DNA from: Leptolinea sp964420995 | GTDB taxonomy: Bacteria; Chloroflexota; Anaerolineae; Anaerolineales; Anaerolineaceae | DNA length: 64,000 nt | Assembly (NCBI GenBank): GCA_964420995.1 | Contig: CAYQUX010000019.1 | Span: 1-64,000, forward strand | Direction: 5' to 3' | Shown here: one piece after another, positions 41,905 through 51,436 of the stretch | Layout of the letters: each line of letters starts with the position of its first letter | How positions within the stretch are numbered: the first letter of the stretch is position 1 | Notes under the pieces: generated by a model | Databases searched by the model: none | The model's input: the letters and a program-made list of their open reading frames with translations, nothing else | What the model was told of the DNA's origin: nothing | Program-made: the position numbers and the translations under genes

Positions 41905-44634
41905 GTGACTTCGTCGATCTTCTGCAGTCAATCTCATTTAATGCTTGATGCCTCCATATGCCCGGTTTGCGGTTGGGTGCGCCCGACCTCCGGTTCCGCC
42001 GGAAAACCGTTGTGGGGACCTCTATCGCTGAATGCTGAGCTTGGCGCTCCCGGCAGAGGTAGCTACATCTCGATGGAAGCTTCTGGTGATATTTTCCTAG
42101 TTCCCCTTGCAAACGGCGGATTGGCGGGTATACGCCAATCCGCCGGTATGGAACTGTGGCGCAAGACCTTTGAGCCGGGGTATCATATGCGCGGTCTCGC
42201 GTCAGACGGCGCCCGCGTTCTGGGAGCCCTGTGTGATGAACGCTCACTCATGGAAGCCGGCAATGGAAAACTGGTCTCCATCAATCCGGATACCGGTGAA
42301 ATTCAGACCGTCTGGCAGGGTGATTCCCACTCCATGAGTCTGCCGGTGATCTCAGGGGAATCTATTTTCCTCAGAAGTTCTTCCAATACGTTATTCGCGC
42401 TATCGCGAGATGCAACCCCGCGGGTAATCTGGCAAAAGAAGCTGCAATCGTGGCTTCCATTACCCCCTTTGGTGACGAATGGACTGGTAATTGTATGTGA
42501 CGGCCAGGCCATGCAAAATTCCTTTTATCTTGCGGCTTATCGCGTGGATAACGGGCAGGAAGTCTGGCGGGAAACTGTCAGAGGCATCCTTGCCAATCCG
42601 CCGGTGGCAGTCAACCAAATGCTGGCTTATGGCGATAACCGGGATCACGGCATCACGGCCCGGGAAACAGCCAGTGGAAGACAACTCTGGCAAAAAGAGT
42701 TTAACCGGGTGTACAGCAATCAGGCGGCATACAACGGTGTGATTTATTTCGCAAACCGCGGGAACAATGATCCAACGGCTGTGGACCATTACCAGCTCAC
42801 AGCGCTGCGTGCGGGTGACGGCGGTGAAGCCTGGCGGATCAACCTGCCGGTGCGCGCCAGCCGCGTTATTTTTCTTGAACCGAACCTTCTTCTACTGGGC
42901 AGCGATAAAGGCCATCTGCTGGCTGTTGACATAACCACCCGGCAAATCCTGTGGGATTATTCCCTGGGTTCCGAGAATGACCCTCTGCGTACAGATCTGC
43001 TGATATCGCAGGGTGTCATTATGGCCGGCACCTACAGCGGTCAATTGACGGCCATCCGGGTTACCGAACCGGCAGCCCTCCCGGTGGACGCGGAAACCGC
43101 GCTGCGCGAAGGCCGCATCCGTGAAGGCGCCGAGGCGCTGGCCTTGCAGGGTGAGTACGAACGTTCTGCGCAGTTCTTTATTGACCCATTGGGAGAGCCC
43201 GAGAAAGCCATTGCCCTGTATGCGCATGGCGGTCTGCCCGGTAAAGCTGCCCGGCTGGCATTTGACCTTGGACAGCACGACCGGGCGTTGAAGTTTTACC
43301 GCGACGCGGGCGACCGGCAGGGTCAGGCTGTTTGTCTGGAAAAAATGGGCAGTGAACTGGAAGCGGCCGCTCTGTGGCTTGAACTGGGCGATGATCTGCG
43401 CGCCGCCGGATTGTTTGAAAATGCTGGCGAACCGGTTAAAGCCTGGGAGATCTACCGCCGGCTGAATCGCGTAGATGATGCCAACCGCCTGGCGGAACAC
43501 CTGCCCGCGGATTTGCGCTCCATTGAAACATTGGAAAACAGCGGATTGTTTACCGAAGCCGCTCAACTGGCTTTGCGCGCCGGTCTATTTGAACGAGCCG
43601 TGCGGCTCTATCAAAAAGCCGGAGACACAGAGGGGGAATATTCCGCGCTGCGGGTTATGAACCGAAATGCTCCTGAAGAATGGAGCCTTACCCGCCAGAT
43701 TGAAACCAGCCGTTCGCGGGGCTTGTTTGATGAAGAATCGGAAGCCTGGTCGCGGTTGAACAATCTGCTGGAATCTGCCGGACGAAAACCATTGGAGCAT
43801 TTTGAGAACGCTGGAAACGCGTATAGACGCGCCGCCCAACAGGCTGAAGTACGGGAAGGCGCGAACCACGAAAAGATGGCTAGGCTGTATGAAAATGCCG
43901 GTGAGTGGTTCGCCAAAGCGTATCGGGATGCGGATTATCAAACCTGCCGCGAGAAGGTCATTTTGTACCGGAGACTTCCGGAAATCACCCTGACCGGCCG
44001 GGCGGAAAAGGAATTCAGGGAAACTGAATTCAATGAAATTGAGCTGCGGATCACCAACATAGGCTCCGGCGTGGCCATTGATATTCATTTGAATTTTGAT
44101 GAATCGCGCTTTGAGGTGGATTGCCCGTCTGCCGGGAGGCACATTGACCATTTGAACGCGGGTGATACGATCTGCGTGCGACCGTCCCTTTGCCCTCGCC
44201 CGGGTCAGCGCGGACTTGTTCCTTTCACTGTGAAATATTCCTGGGAAGACATTCGAAATAATCCTTACAGCGGCTCCGCAAACACCCAGGTTAATGTCAA
44301 ACGTCTGGTTGAATCGGGCAGCGGCTCATCCGTACCGCAAACGGTGATCTACCAGGGCCCCGTGTATACCAGTCAGGGCGAGATGAATATTGCCGGCGAT
44401 AAGATCGTCAATGGCAACGATGTGACAGGCGATTATCTGGATAACGGCGCGCAGAAAGGCGACCGGGTGGAGATCATACATGGCAGCAGCAGCACGCTCC
44501 GCGTCCGTTCAGATGACGAATCCGGCTCGAATACCAGGGAAACGCTTCCCTGCGTGAAGTGTTCGCTGCCTGTCTCTCAAACCGATAAATTTTGCACAGC
44601 CTGCGGCGCACCCAGCCCATGGAACAAGGATTGA
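41905..44634 (+). CDS. Zinc-ribbon, beta-propeller and TPR protein (large paralogue)
   Basis: This 909-residue protein has an N-terminal zinc ribbon (CSQSHLMLDASICPVCG), a PQQ-like beta-propeller (~45-390) and a long run of TPR-like helices (~400-680; GLPGKAARLAFDLGQHDRAL, YQKAGDTEGEYSAL). A CARDB-like Ig domain (~700-800) and a C-terminal zinc ribbon (CVKCSLPVSQTDKFCTACG, ~885-903) follow. It is probably a cytoplasmic scaffold. It shares its layout with the product of 36201-38219. The GTG at 41905 is preceded at about 10 nt by AGGA. The 170-nt gap before it is the largest inside the operon and may hold an internal promoter. The next gene begins 6 nt after its stop. Confidence 0.84.
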   Translation: MTSSIFCSQSHLMLDASICPVCGWVRPTSGSAGKPLWGPLSLNAELGAPGRGSYISMEASGDIFLVPLANGGLAGIRQSAGMELWRKTFEPGYHMRGLASDGARVLGALCDERSLMEAGNGKLVSINPDTGEIQTVWQGDSHSMSLPVISGESIFLRSSSNTLFALSRDATPRVIWQKKLQSWLPLPPLVTNGLVIVCDGQAMQNSFYLAAYRVDNGQEVWRETVRGILANPPVAVNQMLAYGDNRDHGITARETASGRQLWQKEFNRVYSNQAAYNGVIYFANRGNNDPTAVDHYQLTALRAGDGGEAWRINLPVRASRVIFLEPNLLLLGSDKGHLLAVDITTRQILWDYSLGSENDPLRTDLLISQGVIMAGTYSGQLTAIRVTEPAALPVDAETALREGRIREGAEALALQGEYERSAQFFIDPLGEPEKAIALYAHGGLPGKAARLAFDLGQHDRALKFYRDAGDRQGQAVCLEKMGSELEAAALWLELGDDLRAAGLFENAGEPVKAWEIYRRLNRVDDANRLAEHLPADLRSIETLENSGLFTEAAQLALRAGLFERAVRLYQKAGDTEGEYSALRVMNRNAPEEWSLTRQIETSRSRGLFDEESEAWSRLNNLLESAGRKPLEHFENAGNAYRRAAQQAEVREGANHEKMARLYENAGEWFAKAYRDADYQTCREKVILYRRLPEITLTGRAEKEFRETEFNEIELRITNIGSGVAIDIHLNFDESRFEVDCPSAGRHIDHLNAGDTICVRPSLCPRPGQRGLVPFTVKYSWEDIRNNPYSGSANTQVNVKRLVESGSGSSVPQTVIYQGPVYTSQGEMNIAGDKIVNGNDVTGDYLDNGAQKGDRVEIIHGSSSTLRVRSDDESGSNTRETLPCVKCSLPVSQTDKFCTACGAPSPWNKD

Positions 44635-44640
44635 TCATTT

Positions 44641-46110
44641 ATGGAATCCAAAACAATCGGGCGGTATCAATTGGAAGAGTTTCTTGGTGAAGGGGCTTTT
44701 GCTGAAGTCTACAAAGCCACCGACACCATGTTGAAACGTCCGGTAGCGTTGAAGCTGCTCAAGAGTTCGCTGCTGGCGGACCGGGAAGCCTTCAGCCGGT
44801 TTGTGCAGGAAGCTCAGGCAGCGGCCGGATTGACTCACCCGCACATTGCCTGGGCATGGGATTTGGGCGAGGCCGATGGACGCTGTTTTATAGCCATGCG
44901 TTTTATTGATGGGAAACCTCTTGACCGAATAATTAAAGAAAAAGGTGCGCTTCCCTGGGATGAGGCCTTGCGCATCGCGAGTGAAATTGGCGACGCGTTG
45001 CAGGCTGCGCATGACCGTGGATTGGTTCATCGCGACGTAAAGCCGCAGAATATCATCATAAGCCCAACCGAAGGGGCGGTATTGACCGATTTCGGTCTTG
45101 TCAAGGCGGTTGAGGCTACTGGGTCACTCACACGCACCGGCGCGATGATCGGAACACCCCAATACATGGCTCCCGAAATTTGGGAAGGTAAACCAGCCAG
45201 CCCGGCTTCCGACCAGTACGCTCTTGCCTGCGTTTTGGTGGAGATGCTCAGCGGGCATAGTCCGTTTGAAGCACCCACACCGGTGGCGGTGATGAAGCGT
45301 GTCTTTGAGGGTCCACAATTTCCAAAAAATCTGGAAAGAAATGTTCCAACTGAAATATTGGAAATACTAATTAAAGTGTTATCTGCAAAACCTGAAAATC
45401 GATACCCATCAATTCGACAGTTTATTAAAGTATTTACGGAATCTGAGAAATCAAGATTCCAACCGTCAAATAATATCGCTTTTGACATAATGAAACCTGA
45501 ATTGCAACCTGACGAGAACTATAAAAAAGCGAATAAGTATTATAAATTGGGTGATAAGTTGCTATTGGCTGGCAGATACAACGAAGCCATAAAACAATAC
45601 TCGGAAGCTATAAGACTGGACCCCCTGAATGTTGAGTATTTATATGCCAGAGGAGATTGTTTTAACCATGTTGGGGACTATGACTCTGCAATTATCGACC
45701 TTAATTTGGCGATCGAAATACTCCCGATTATTGCCGATTTATTTTTCTGCAGAGGTATAAGCTATAAGGCGAAAGGTAATTTCGAACAGGCCATTTCCGA
45801 TTTTACCCGGGGGTTAAAAATAAACCCAAAAGACGATTCTGGTTATTGGATGCGTGGTAATTGTTTTATGCAATTAGATAAAAAAAATAGCCAAGATCCG
45901 TATAAAGGTTTGAATCCGGTTGCCGGATTTTACCAAAATAAACCGTATGTACTGGCCATTAGTGATTTCGATAAATCTATAAAATTATGCCAGAAGAAGG
46001 GTGAATATTACTGGGACCGAGGTCTGGCATATCATGCCAGTGGCAATAGAACTGAAGCTGAAGAAAATTTCAGAAAAGCAAAAATACTTGGATACAAGCC
46101 AGAACAATAA
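44641..46110 (+). CDS. Cytoplasmic Ser/Thr protein kinase with TPR repeats
   Basis: This is a 489-residue kinase without a membrane segment. The catalytic domain (~8-270) has GEGAFAEVYKA, VALKLL, HRDVKPQN, LTDFGLVK and GTPQYMAPEIW. Four to five TPR units follow (~295-485; AGRYNEAIKQYSEAIRLDP, GNFEQAISDFTRGLKINP), likely for binding partners. DNA from about 45300 onward is visibly richer in A/T than the kinase part, which suggests the TPR section was joined from another source. The position between the propeller-TPR protein and the metallopeptidase indicates that it phosphorylates members of this system; no substrate is known. Confidence 0.9.
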   Translation: MESKTIGRYQLEEFLGEGAFAEVYKATDTMLKRPVALKLLKSSLLADREAFSRFVQEAQAAAGLTHPHIAWAWDLGEADGRCFIAMRFIDGKPLDRIIKEKGALPWDEALRIASEIGDALQAAHDRGLVHRDVKPQNIIISPTEGAVLTDFGLVKAVEATGSLTRTGAMIGTPQYMAPEIWEGKPASPASDQYALACVLVEMLSGHSPFEAPTPVAVMKRVFEGPQFPKNLERNVPTEILEILIKVLSAKPENRYPSIRQFIKVFTESEKSRFQPSNNIAFDIMKPELQPDENYKKANKYYKLGDKLLLAGRYNEAIKQYSEAIRLDPLNVEYLYARGDCFNHVGDYDSAIIDLNLAIEILPIIADLFFCRGISYKAKGNFEQAISDFTRGLKINPKDDSGYWMRGNCFMQLDKKNSQDPYKGLNPVAGFYQNKPYVLAISDFDKSIKLCQKKGEYYWDRGLAYHASGNRTEAEENFRKAKILGYKPEQ

Positions 46111-46145
46111 AATCTGACAGCAGATCAACAGCGCAGGAAAATTAA

Positions 46146-47492
46146 ATGAATTCACTCGACGAACAAAAAAATGCCTTTGAGCAAAAACTTCAAAATGTGC
46201 GCGACAGCCATAAAGAGAACCTGGATAATGACCTGGCTGCCATGCGCGCCCGGCTGATCAAGGAAACGCCGAAGGTTGATTCCATCCCTGAAAAGGTCCT
46301 GCGCTGGCTGTCATCGCTGGATGTTTCCCGAGCGCCGGCCGCGACAGCCGGACAGCCGGTATCCGCGCGACTGGAAATGGGCGGCAGCACCCCGTTGCGT
46401 GAAGTGGATGAGTTCTTCCAGAAGGAATTTCAGACCTTCACATACCTGTCTTCCAGCCTGATGGCCTACCCGACGGTGTTCTGCGAAACACTGGAAGAAT
46501 TCTTCGGTGTGCTCATTAAAGATATGAACGTTTCCCCCATTGCCCGTCAAACGGAATTGAACCGCATGATCGCCGAGGCACGCGAGACGGCGGAGAAAAC
46601 CAACGGGGGCGGCATTTTCGGTGTCAACCTGCCGGGGCAGGGCTGCTACCTCAACGGCTGGTTGTTTGCGTATGGAAGCGGACTTCCACCGGCGCAGGTC
46701 AAGGACAATGCGGAATATCTGCCACACATTCTAATGACCGCCGCGCATGAGAAGCTGGGGCATGGTTTCCTGGCGGAATGCAGCGCGCTGGGAGAGGCCA
46801 AATCACGTCTCGGTTTGACGTTGGTGGATGTGGCGCAGCGCTTCGGTATGCGCGCCGCGGACGATCCCCTGTCCAGTCTGCGCCAGCAGCAGAACAACCT
46901 GATCTTCTCCGCGTCACAGTTGTTGGAAGAAGGTTGGGCCACCTGGGTGGAAAGTTACCTGGGCAGCCGCCTGTGGCAGAAATCCCACCCGCACCATTCG
47001 GGTGACGCTTTGGTCAAGGCCTGCCAGAATCTGCCGACTGACCTCGAAAACCGCAATGAGATTCAGGAGACGTTATTGGCCGCTCTGGTCTTTCTGTTGG
47101 GAAACGAACCGGCTGATGTGTACCGCCTGCTCTGGGCGGTGAATGTGATCAACACGCTGGGAGCGGAACTGGATGATTACTTCTTCGAAGCGGTTGGTCA
47201 ACCTTTGCGCTACTGTGTGGGTGAATTAATGTACTGGCGCATTGAGGCCCAATTGGGCGCGCTTTGCGTGCCTTATGCCGGCCTGATCGCCGCCAATGTG
47301 TCCATCGATCCGGACAAGATCAGTTTGAGTGATTTGCAGACGGTAATGAACAACGATCCGCGTCTGCACCCCGATGCGCGATTGGCTGCCATCGCCCGGC
47401 TGAACTCCGACAAGAAAAATGATGTTCCCGGTATGGCACGCCTGGTGGAACAACAACTCAGCTTTTCCGTCCCACCCCGGTTACTGCGTTAA
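46146..47492 (+). CDS. HExxGH zinc metallopeptidase-like protein
   Basis: This is a 448-residue protein. It carries AAHEKLGHGFLAE (residues ~200-212), an HExxGH motif, and about 55 residues later LLEEGWATWVESYLG. The spacing and wording recall DUF885-like gluzincins, where HExxGH and EGWAxYxE supply two His and one Glu zinc ligands. The N-terminus (~1-45) is a charged coiled coil. There is no signal peptide, so it would act in the cytoplasm. It is 35 nt after the kinase-TPR gene and 29 nt before the first SPFH-like gene, with AGGA before the ATG. Activity and substrate are inferred only from motif and context. Confidence 0.72.
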   Translation: MNSLDEQKNAFEQKLQNVRDSHKENLDNDLAAMRARLIKETPKVDSIPEKVLRWLSSLDVSRAPAATAGQPVSARLEMGGSTPLREVDEFFQKEFQTFTYLSSSLMAYPTVFCETLEEFFGVLIKDMNVSPIARQTELNRMIAEARETAEKTNGGGIFGVNLPGQGCYLNGWLFAYGSGLPPAQVKDNAEYLPHILMTAAHEKLGHGFLAECSALGEAKSRLGLTLVDVAQRFGMRAADDPLSSLRQQQNNLIFSASQLLEEGWATWVESYLGSRLWQKSHPHHSGDALVKACQNLPTDLENRNEIQETLLAALVFLLGNEPADVYRLLWAVNVINTLGAELDDYFFEAVGQPLRYCVGELMYWRIEAQLGALCVPYAGLIAANVSIDPDKISLSDLQTVMNNDPRLHPDARLAAIARLNSDKKNDVPGMARLVEQQLSFSVPPRLLR

Positions 47493-47521
47493 CGAAACAA
47501 CTTTATTAAAAGGAAGATAGC

Positions 47522-49123
47522 ATGGAAAATAATTCCTCTGCCAATAACAAAGTGCTGGACGCGGCTCGCGTGGTTCTTGTCCAGGAATTGTCGGGGTGGC
47601 TCTCTAAAACAATCGACGTTCCGCCTTCATTCAAAGGTGTCGTCATCCGTCCGGATGGAACGGCGGAGACCCTCAACCCGGGCAGGCACTCCCTTCTCTC
47701 GGCGGCCGATCGTCTGTCCGGTCAGGGTGCGGGGCTGAAAGTTGGACTGGTACCGGCGGAGCCATTCACCGCGCGGATCGCCACCCCGTATGTACTCAGC
47801 GGGGATGATGTGCTCATGGATGTCGAGGTGACTTTTCTGGTACGTGTGGTAGACGCCCCGCGTTACTTCAACCATCAGGTCATTCCGCAGGGTGAAATGA
47901 AAGCGGGTCAGGTTGACCTGAGCGGAGAGACCGTTCAGGTATCCGTTGCCCAATTGGTGCGCCGTTATGCCGCCGCCGATCTGATCCACGGATTGCCCAC
48001 CTACGCCCTGGCCGATGGATTACAGCAATGCCTGTCCGCGGCGCTGCATGATCAGGGTTTGCAGGTGGAAGGCGTCCAGATGATCGCCTTTTCCCGCTCG
48101 GATGACCGAGTCAAAGTGGCGGAAAAGGTCATGAAGCTGGAGCAGAGCCTTCAGGATATTGAATTGCAGAAGAAGATGGCGACTGTGGAATCGCAGGCGC
48201 AAATGGATGATTTCATCCACCAGATCGAACCGGATTTGAAGGATGCCATCGGGTTGCGGCCGATTGTCCAAGAAAAAACAGTCAACCAGGCAGAGAAACC
48301 GGTCGGAGTGAATCCTCTACAGGCCGTACAGGGTTGGATCCAGAACCAATCCAAAAAGACAGGCGCTGGTCTACCCTGGCGTTTGACTGATCTATTCCAG
48401 AAGAAAGACCCTGAACTTGCGATGCACAAGACCTACCGTTCGCCGCGCAACTGGTGGGTACGCCGCACCATCTGGATCGCAGTCCTGTGGATATTCGGGA
48501 TCGGAGTTACGTACTGGATGGTGACCGGATTGAAACAGGAAATGCGCGGTGATATTCTGTACGGGTTCCTTACCGGTTTCTGGCTTTTCCTGCTGCCGGC
48601 GATCTTCGGCGAGATCAAAAAACTCATCGAAAAACGCGAAACGATCACCCAGGCGATCTGGAATCTGCCCAGCGCGACCTACCTGGAACAGGTGGTCGGG
48701 GGGGACAGGAAACGGGCAGACCGCCTGGTGCGCGAACAATGCACCATGGAATTGGAACGCAGCCACGGCATGCTGGAGGATATCGTCACCCGGTTGTACA
48801 ATGCAGGCAACACGGATGAAGCATTAAGTGTGCGGGATCTGCGCCATAAATTTGAAACTGCCCTGGAAAAACTGGCCCAATCTGATTTTGGCGTGCCGGC
48901 CTACCTGGGTGAGATCAAAGTCAGCAGCATGGCCTGGGACCGCATGTTGGATTATGATGACGGTCTGCTGGGTTACGCGGGCGCCATCAGCCAGCAGGTA
49001 TACAACGCCCAGCAGGCTTTAAGTAAAGTAAACGGCCTGCCCGGCCGGCAAAGTATTGAACAGCGTCTGGATGATTTCCTTTACCGCTTTGGCGGGCGCT
49101 CTCAGGTATTGAAAAACCAGTAA
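47522..49123 (+). CDS. SPFH/band-7-like protein with two membrane helices
   Basis: This is a 533-residue protein. The N-terminal half (~30-230) has the SPFH pattern: a beta-rich entry (GVVIRPDGTAETLNPGRH), a segment LMDVEVTFLVRV, then helices ending VKVAEKVMKLEQSLQDIELQ. Two membrane helices follow (~318-340 and 352-375), then a cytoplasmic helical tail. SPFH proteins form membrane-bound cages or rings that organise proteases and lipids. AAGGAAG precedes the ATG. It is 23 nt before a second SPFH-type gene, so the two products may form a mixed assembly. Confidence 0.75.
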   Translation: MENNSSANNKVLDAARVVLVQELSGWLSKTIDVPPSFKGVVIRPDGTAETLNPGRHSLLSAADRLSGQGAGLKVGLVPAEPFTARIATPYVLSGDDVLMDVEVTFLVRVVDAPRYFNHQVIPQGEMKAGQVDLSGETVQVSVAQLVRRYAAADLIHGLPTYALADGLQQCLSAALHDQGLQVEGVQMIAFSRSDDRVKVAEKVMKLEQSLQDIELQKKMATVESQAQMDDFIHQIEPDLKDAIGLRPIVQEKTVNQAEKPVGVNPLQAVQGWIQNQSKKTGAGLPWRLTDLFQKKDPELAMHKTYRSPRNWWVRRTIWIAVLWIFGIGVTYWMVTGLKQEMRGDILYGFLTGFWLFLLPAIFGEIKKLIEKRETITQAIWNLPSATYLEQVVGGDRKRADRLVREQCTMELERSHGMLEDIVTRLYNAGNTDEALSVRDLRHKFETALEKLAQSDFGVPAYLGEIKVSSMAWDRMLDYDDGLLGYAGAISQQVYNAQQALSKVNGLPGRQSIEQRLDDFLYRFGGRSQVLKNQ

Positions 49124-49146
49124 CAACCATACATCAGGAGGATAAA

Positions 49147-51420
49147 ATGGTCTTGAATATCTTCGCCAAGAAATGCCCGAAATGCGGTAAACCGGTAAAG
49201 AATGACGCCCGTTTTTGCGGTGAGTGCGGTCAACCCCTGGGGGGCGGAATAGTCAAATGCGCGGTGTGCAACACAGACAACAGCTCGGACGCGGCGTATT
49301 GCAAGAGCTGCGGCCGGCCGCTGGCTGAAAACTCTGTCGCTGAGATCCAGCGGCACCACTGGGCGCGAAAAGAGAACGATTTTGCCATCCGCATGGAATC
49401 CAATGACCTGCCTGGCCTGCTGCGAAAAGGTTTGATCATCGAGCCCGGGTTGAACGCTCTGCTTATTGAACGCGGCATCACCAAGGGGACCATCCCTTCG
49501 GGCACCTATATTCTCGAACGGCCGGAACAGAAACTGTGGGACTGGCTGACCACCGGCATACCGGAACGCGCCACCCTTTTATTGGTTGAAGTGACCCCCA
49601 CCGAGTTGATCTTCAACCTGGGCGGGCGTTTCACCAGCGATCCGCTGCCCATCGGCATGAACATACGCATGCAGGTCGAAGTGGCCGAGCCGGGTAAATT
49701 CATCATCAACCTGCTCAAAGGCCGCGAACGGCTGACCAAGGAAGACCTGCGCGAGTACCTGTACCCCGAAGTTGTGGCCGCGGCTGACCAGTGGCTGCGC
49801 GGGCATTCCCTGAAGGAATTAGCCGAAAACCCGGCCGTGAAGAACCAGCTGGATATCGCCCTGGAAGAGACTATGAAAAAGACCTTCCAACAGGTTGGTC
49901 TGGTGTTCAAGAATATTCGCGCCGTTGAACTGAACCTGGAACCCTACGACAAGATCAAGGGTGTGCGCGGCAAAATCGCCCTGCTGAACATGTCTTCCAG
50001 CGTTGATCTCGAATACCGCAAGATGGAAGCCTCCAGCGAATCCGAAGCCTGGAAGATCGAAGAACAGGTGAAGCTGCAGCGCGCGCAGGAAGAAGCCGAT
50101 CTGCGCAAGAACTGGGGCGAGATCCAGAAATCAAACATTCTCGAAGACCTGGCGGAAGAGACCCGCAAGGTGGAGAAGGAAGAATCGCGCGTTGAACTGT
50201 TCCAGCGCATGCGCACCGCGGTGATGAGCGACAAGATGAATGATGTTCGCTCGGAAGCCGATTTTGAAGAGTTTATGAATGAGGTTGACCAGCGCAAATT
50301 GCTGGGCCAGAAAGAACGCGAAGACCTGATCCGCGCCTGGAAGGACGAAGGCGAAGACCATGACCGCGCGCGCGCCAAAATGATCGCCCGCGCGGATGTG
50401 GAGCAGGAATACGAACTGCGCGCGCTGAAGGCCAAACTCTTGTTCGGTGAAGATGAAACCAGGGCAGACAGCGAAATCGCCATTGCCCGCAAGCGCGCTG
50501 ATTTCTCCTTTGAAATGACCTTCCGGAATGCCGAACAGGAACTACAGCTTGCACAAAAACGCACGGAGATCGAACGGGCGCGCCAGCAGGCGGCGGAAGA
50601 CCAGCGTATCCGCGAGATCGAGATACGGCAAAAAGAACGGGCTGGCGAGATCAACGCCGACCAGGCTGAAGCCATGATGGGGCTGGAAGTATTAAAGTCA
50701 ATGAAAGAAATTCACCGGCTTGACGCGGAAGAACGGTTACGCGCGGAACGTGAAGATTTGTTGGAACGCGCGAAGGCCATGCATCTCATCGAAATTGAAA
50801 AAATGCAGGTTTCATCCACCATTGAAATCGACCGCATCAACGCGCTGGCCGCCCTGGCCCCTGAAGCATTGATCTCCGTCTCCGGGCCGGAACAGGCGCG
50901 CCTGTTGGCCGACCTGAAGAAAACGGAAGCTCTAAAGGGAATGAGTGAAGACCAGATTCTGGCTATGTCTGCCAAGGATTCCCCCGAACTGGCCAAAGCC
51001 TTCCAGGAAAAATTCGCGGCCATTGCTGCCGGCAAAGCCAGCGAAGAGGTCAAAGCCATGTATGAGCGGCTGGTGGCGGATAAGGACGCGTACCTGCGGC
51101 AATCCCGTGAAGATGCCGAGAGACACACGAAGGACGTCAGCGCGGCATGGGAACGGGCTGCCGACCAGTCCACGCATGCCATGGACACCATGGCGGACGT
51201 AGCCAAATCCTTCGCGCAGGGTTCGGGTTCAAGCCAGCCGCCGATCATCATCAACACACCATTCGGCGGTGGCGGGCCGACTGTGGTTTCAGGTCCGGGC
51301 AGCCAGCAGGGAACGCGGTCCACATCGGAGACTAAAATGTGCCCGCAGTGCGGCCGCTTCGTCCCGGTGGATTCAAAACACTGCGAGCATTGCGGCAAGA
51401 AGTTTGACGGAATGGATTAG
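49147..51420 (+). CDS. Zinc-ribbon SPFH protein with long coiled coil
   Basis: This 757-residue protein has two N-terminal zinc ribbons (CPKCGKPVKNDARFCGECG and CAVCNTDNSSDAAYCKSCG, ~10-56). An SPFH-like domain (~80-300; GTIPSGTYILERPEQKLWDW) and a charged Glu/Arg/Ala-rich coiled coil (~300-680) follow. A Gly/Ser/Pro segment leads to a C-terminal zinc ribbon (CPQCGRFVPVDSKHCEHCG, ~733-751). The layout resembles bacterial SPFH proteins with zinc-ribbon tails of the virion-core/YdjI kind, which coat membranes. The ribosome site AGGAGG is strong. No transmembrane helix is visible, so membrane contact would be peripheral or through the neighbour. Confidence 0.82.
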   Translation: MVLNIFAKKCPKCGKPVKNDARFCGECGQPLGGGIVKCAVCNTDNSSDAAYCKSCGRPLAENSVAEIQRHHWARKENDFAIRMESNDLPGLLRKGLIIEPGLNALLIERGITKGTIPSGTYILERPEQKLWDWLTTGIPERATLLLVEVTPTELIFNLGGRFTSDPLPIGMNIRMQVEVAEPGKFIINLLKGRERLTKEDLREYLYPEVVAAADQWLRGHSLKELAENPAVKNQLDIALEETMKKTFQQVGLVFKNIRAVELNLEPYDKIKGVRGKIALLNMSSSVDLEYRKMEASSESEAWKIEEQVKLQRAQEEADLRKNWGEIQKSNILEDLAEETRKVEKEESRVELFQRMRTAVMSDKMNDVRSEADFEEFMNEVDQRKLLGQKEREDLIRAWKDEGEDHDRARAKMIARADVEQEYELRALKAKLLFGEDETRADSEIAIARKRADFSFEMTFRNAEQELQLAQKRTEIERARQQAAEDQRIREIEIRQKERAGEINADQAEAMMGLEVLKSMKEIHRLDAEERLRAEREDLLERAKAMHLIEIEKMQVSSTIEIDRINALAALAPEALISVSGPEQARLLADLKKTEALKGMSEDQILAMSAKDSPELAKAFQEKFAAIAAGKASEEVKAMYERLVADKDAYLRQSREDAERHTKDVSAAWERAADQSTHAMDTMADVAKSFAQGSGSSQPPIIINTPFGGGGPTVVSGPGSQQGTRSTSETKMCPQCGRFVPVDSKHCEHCGKKFDGMD

Positions 51421-51436
51421 TAAAAGAGGGGATGGA

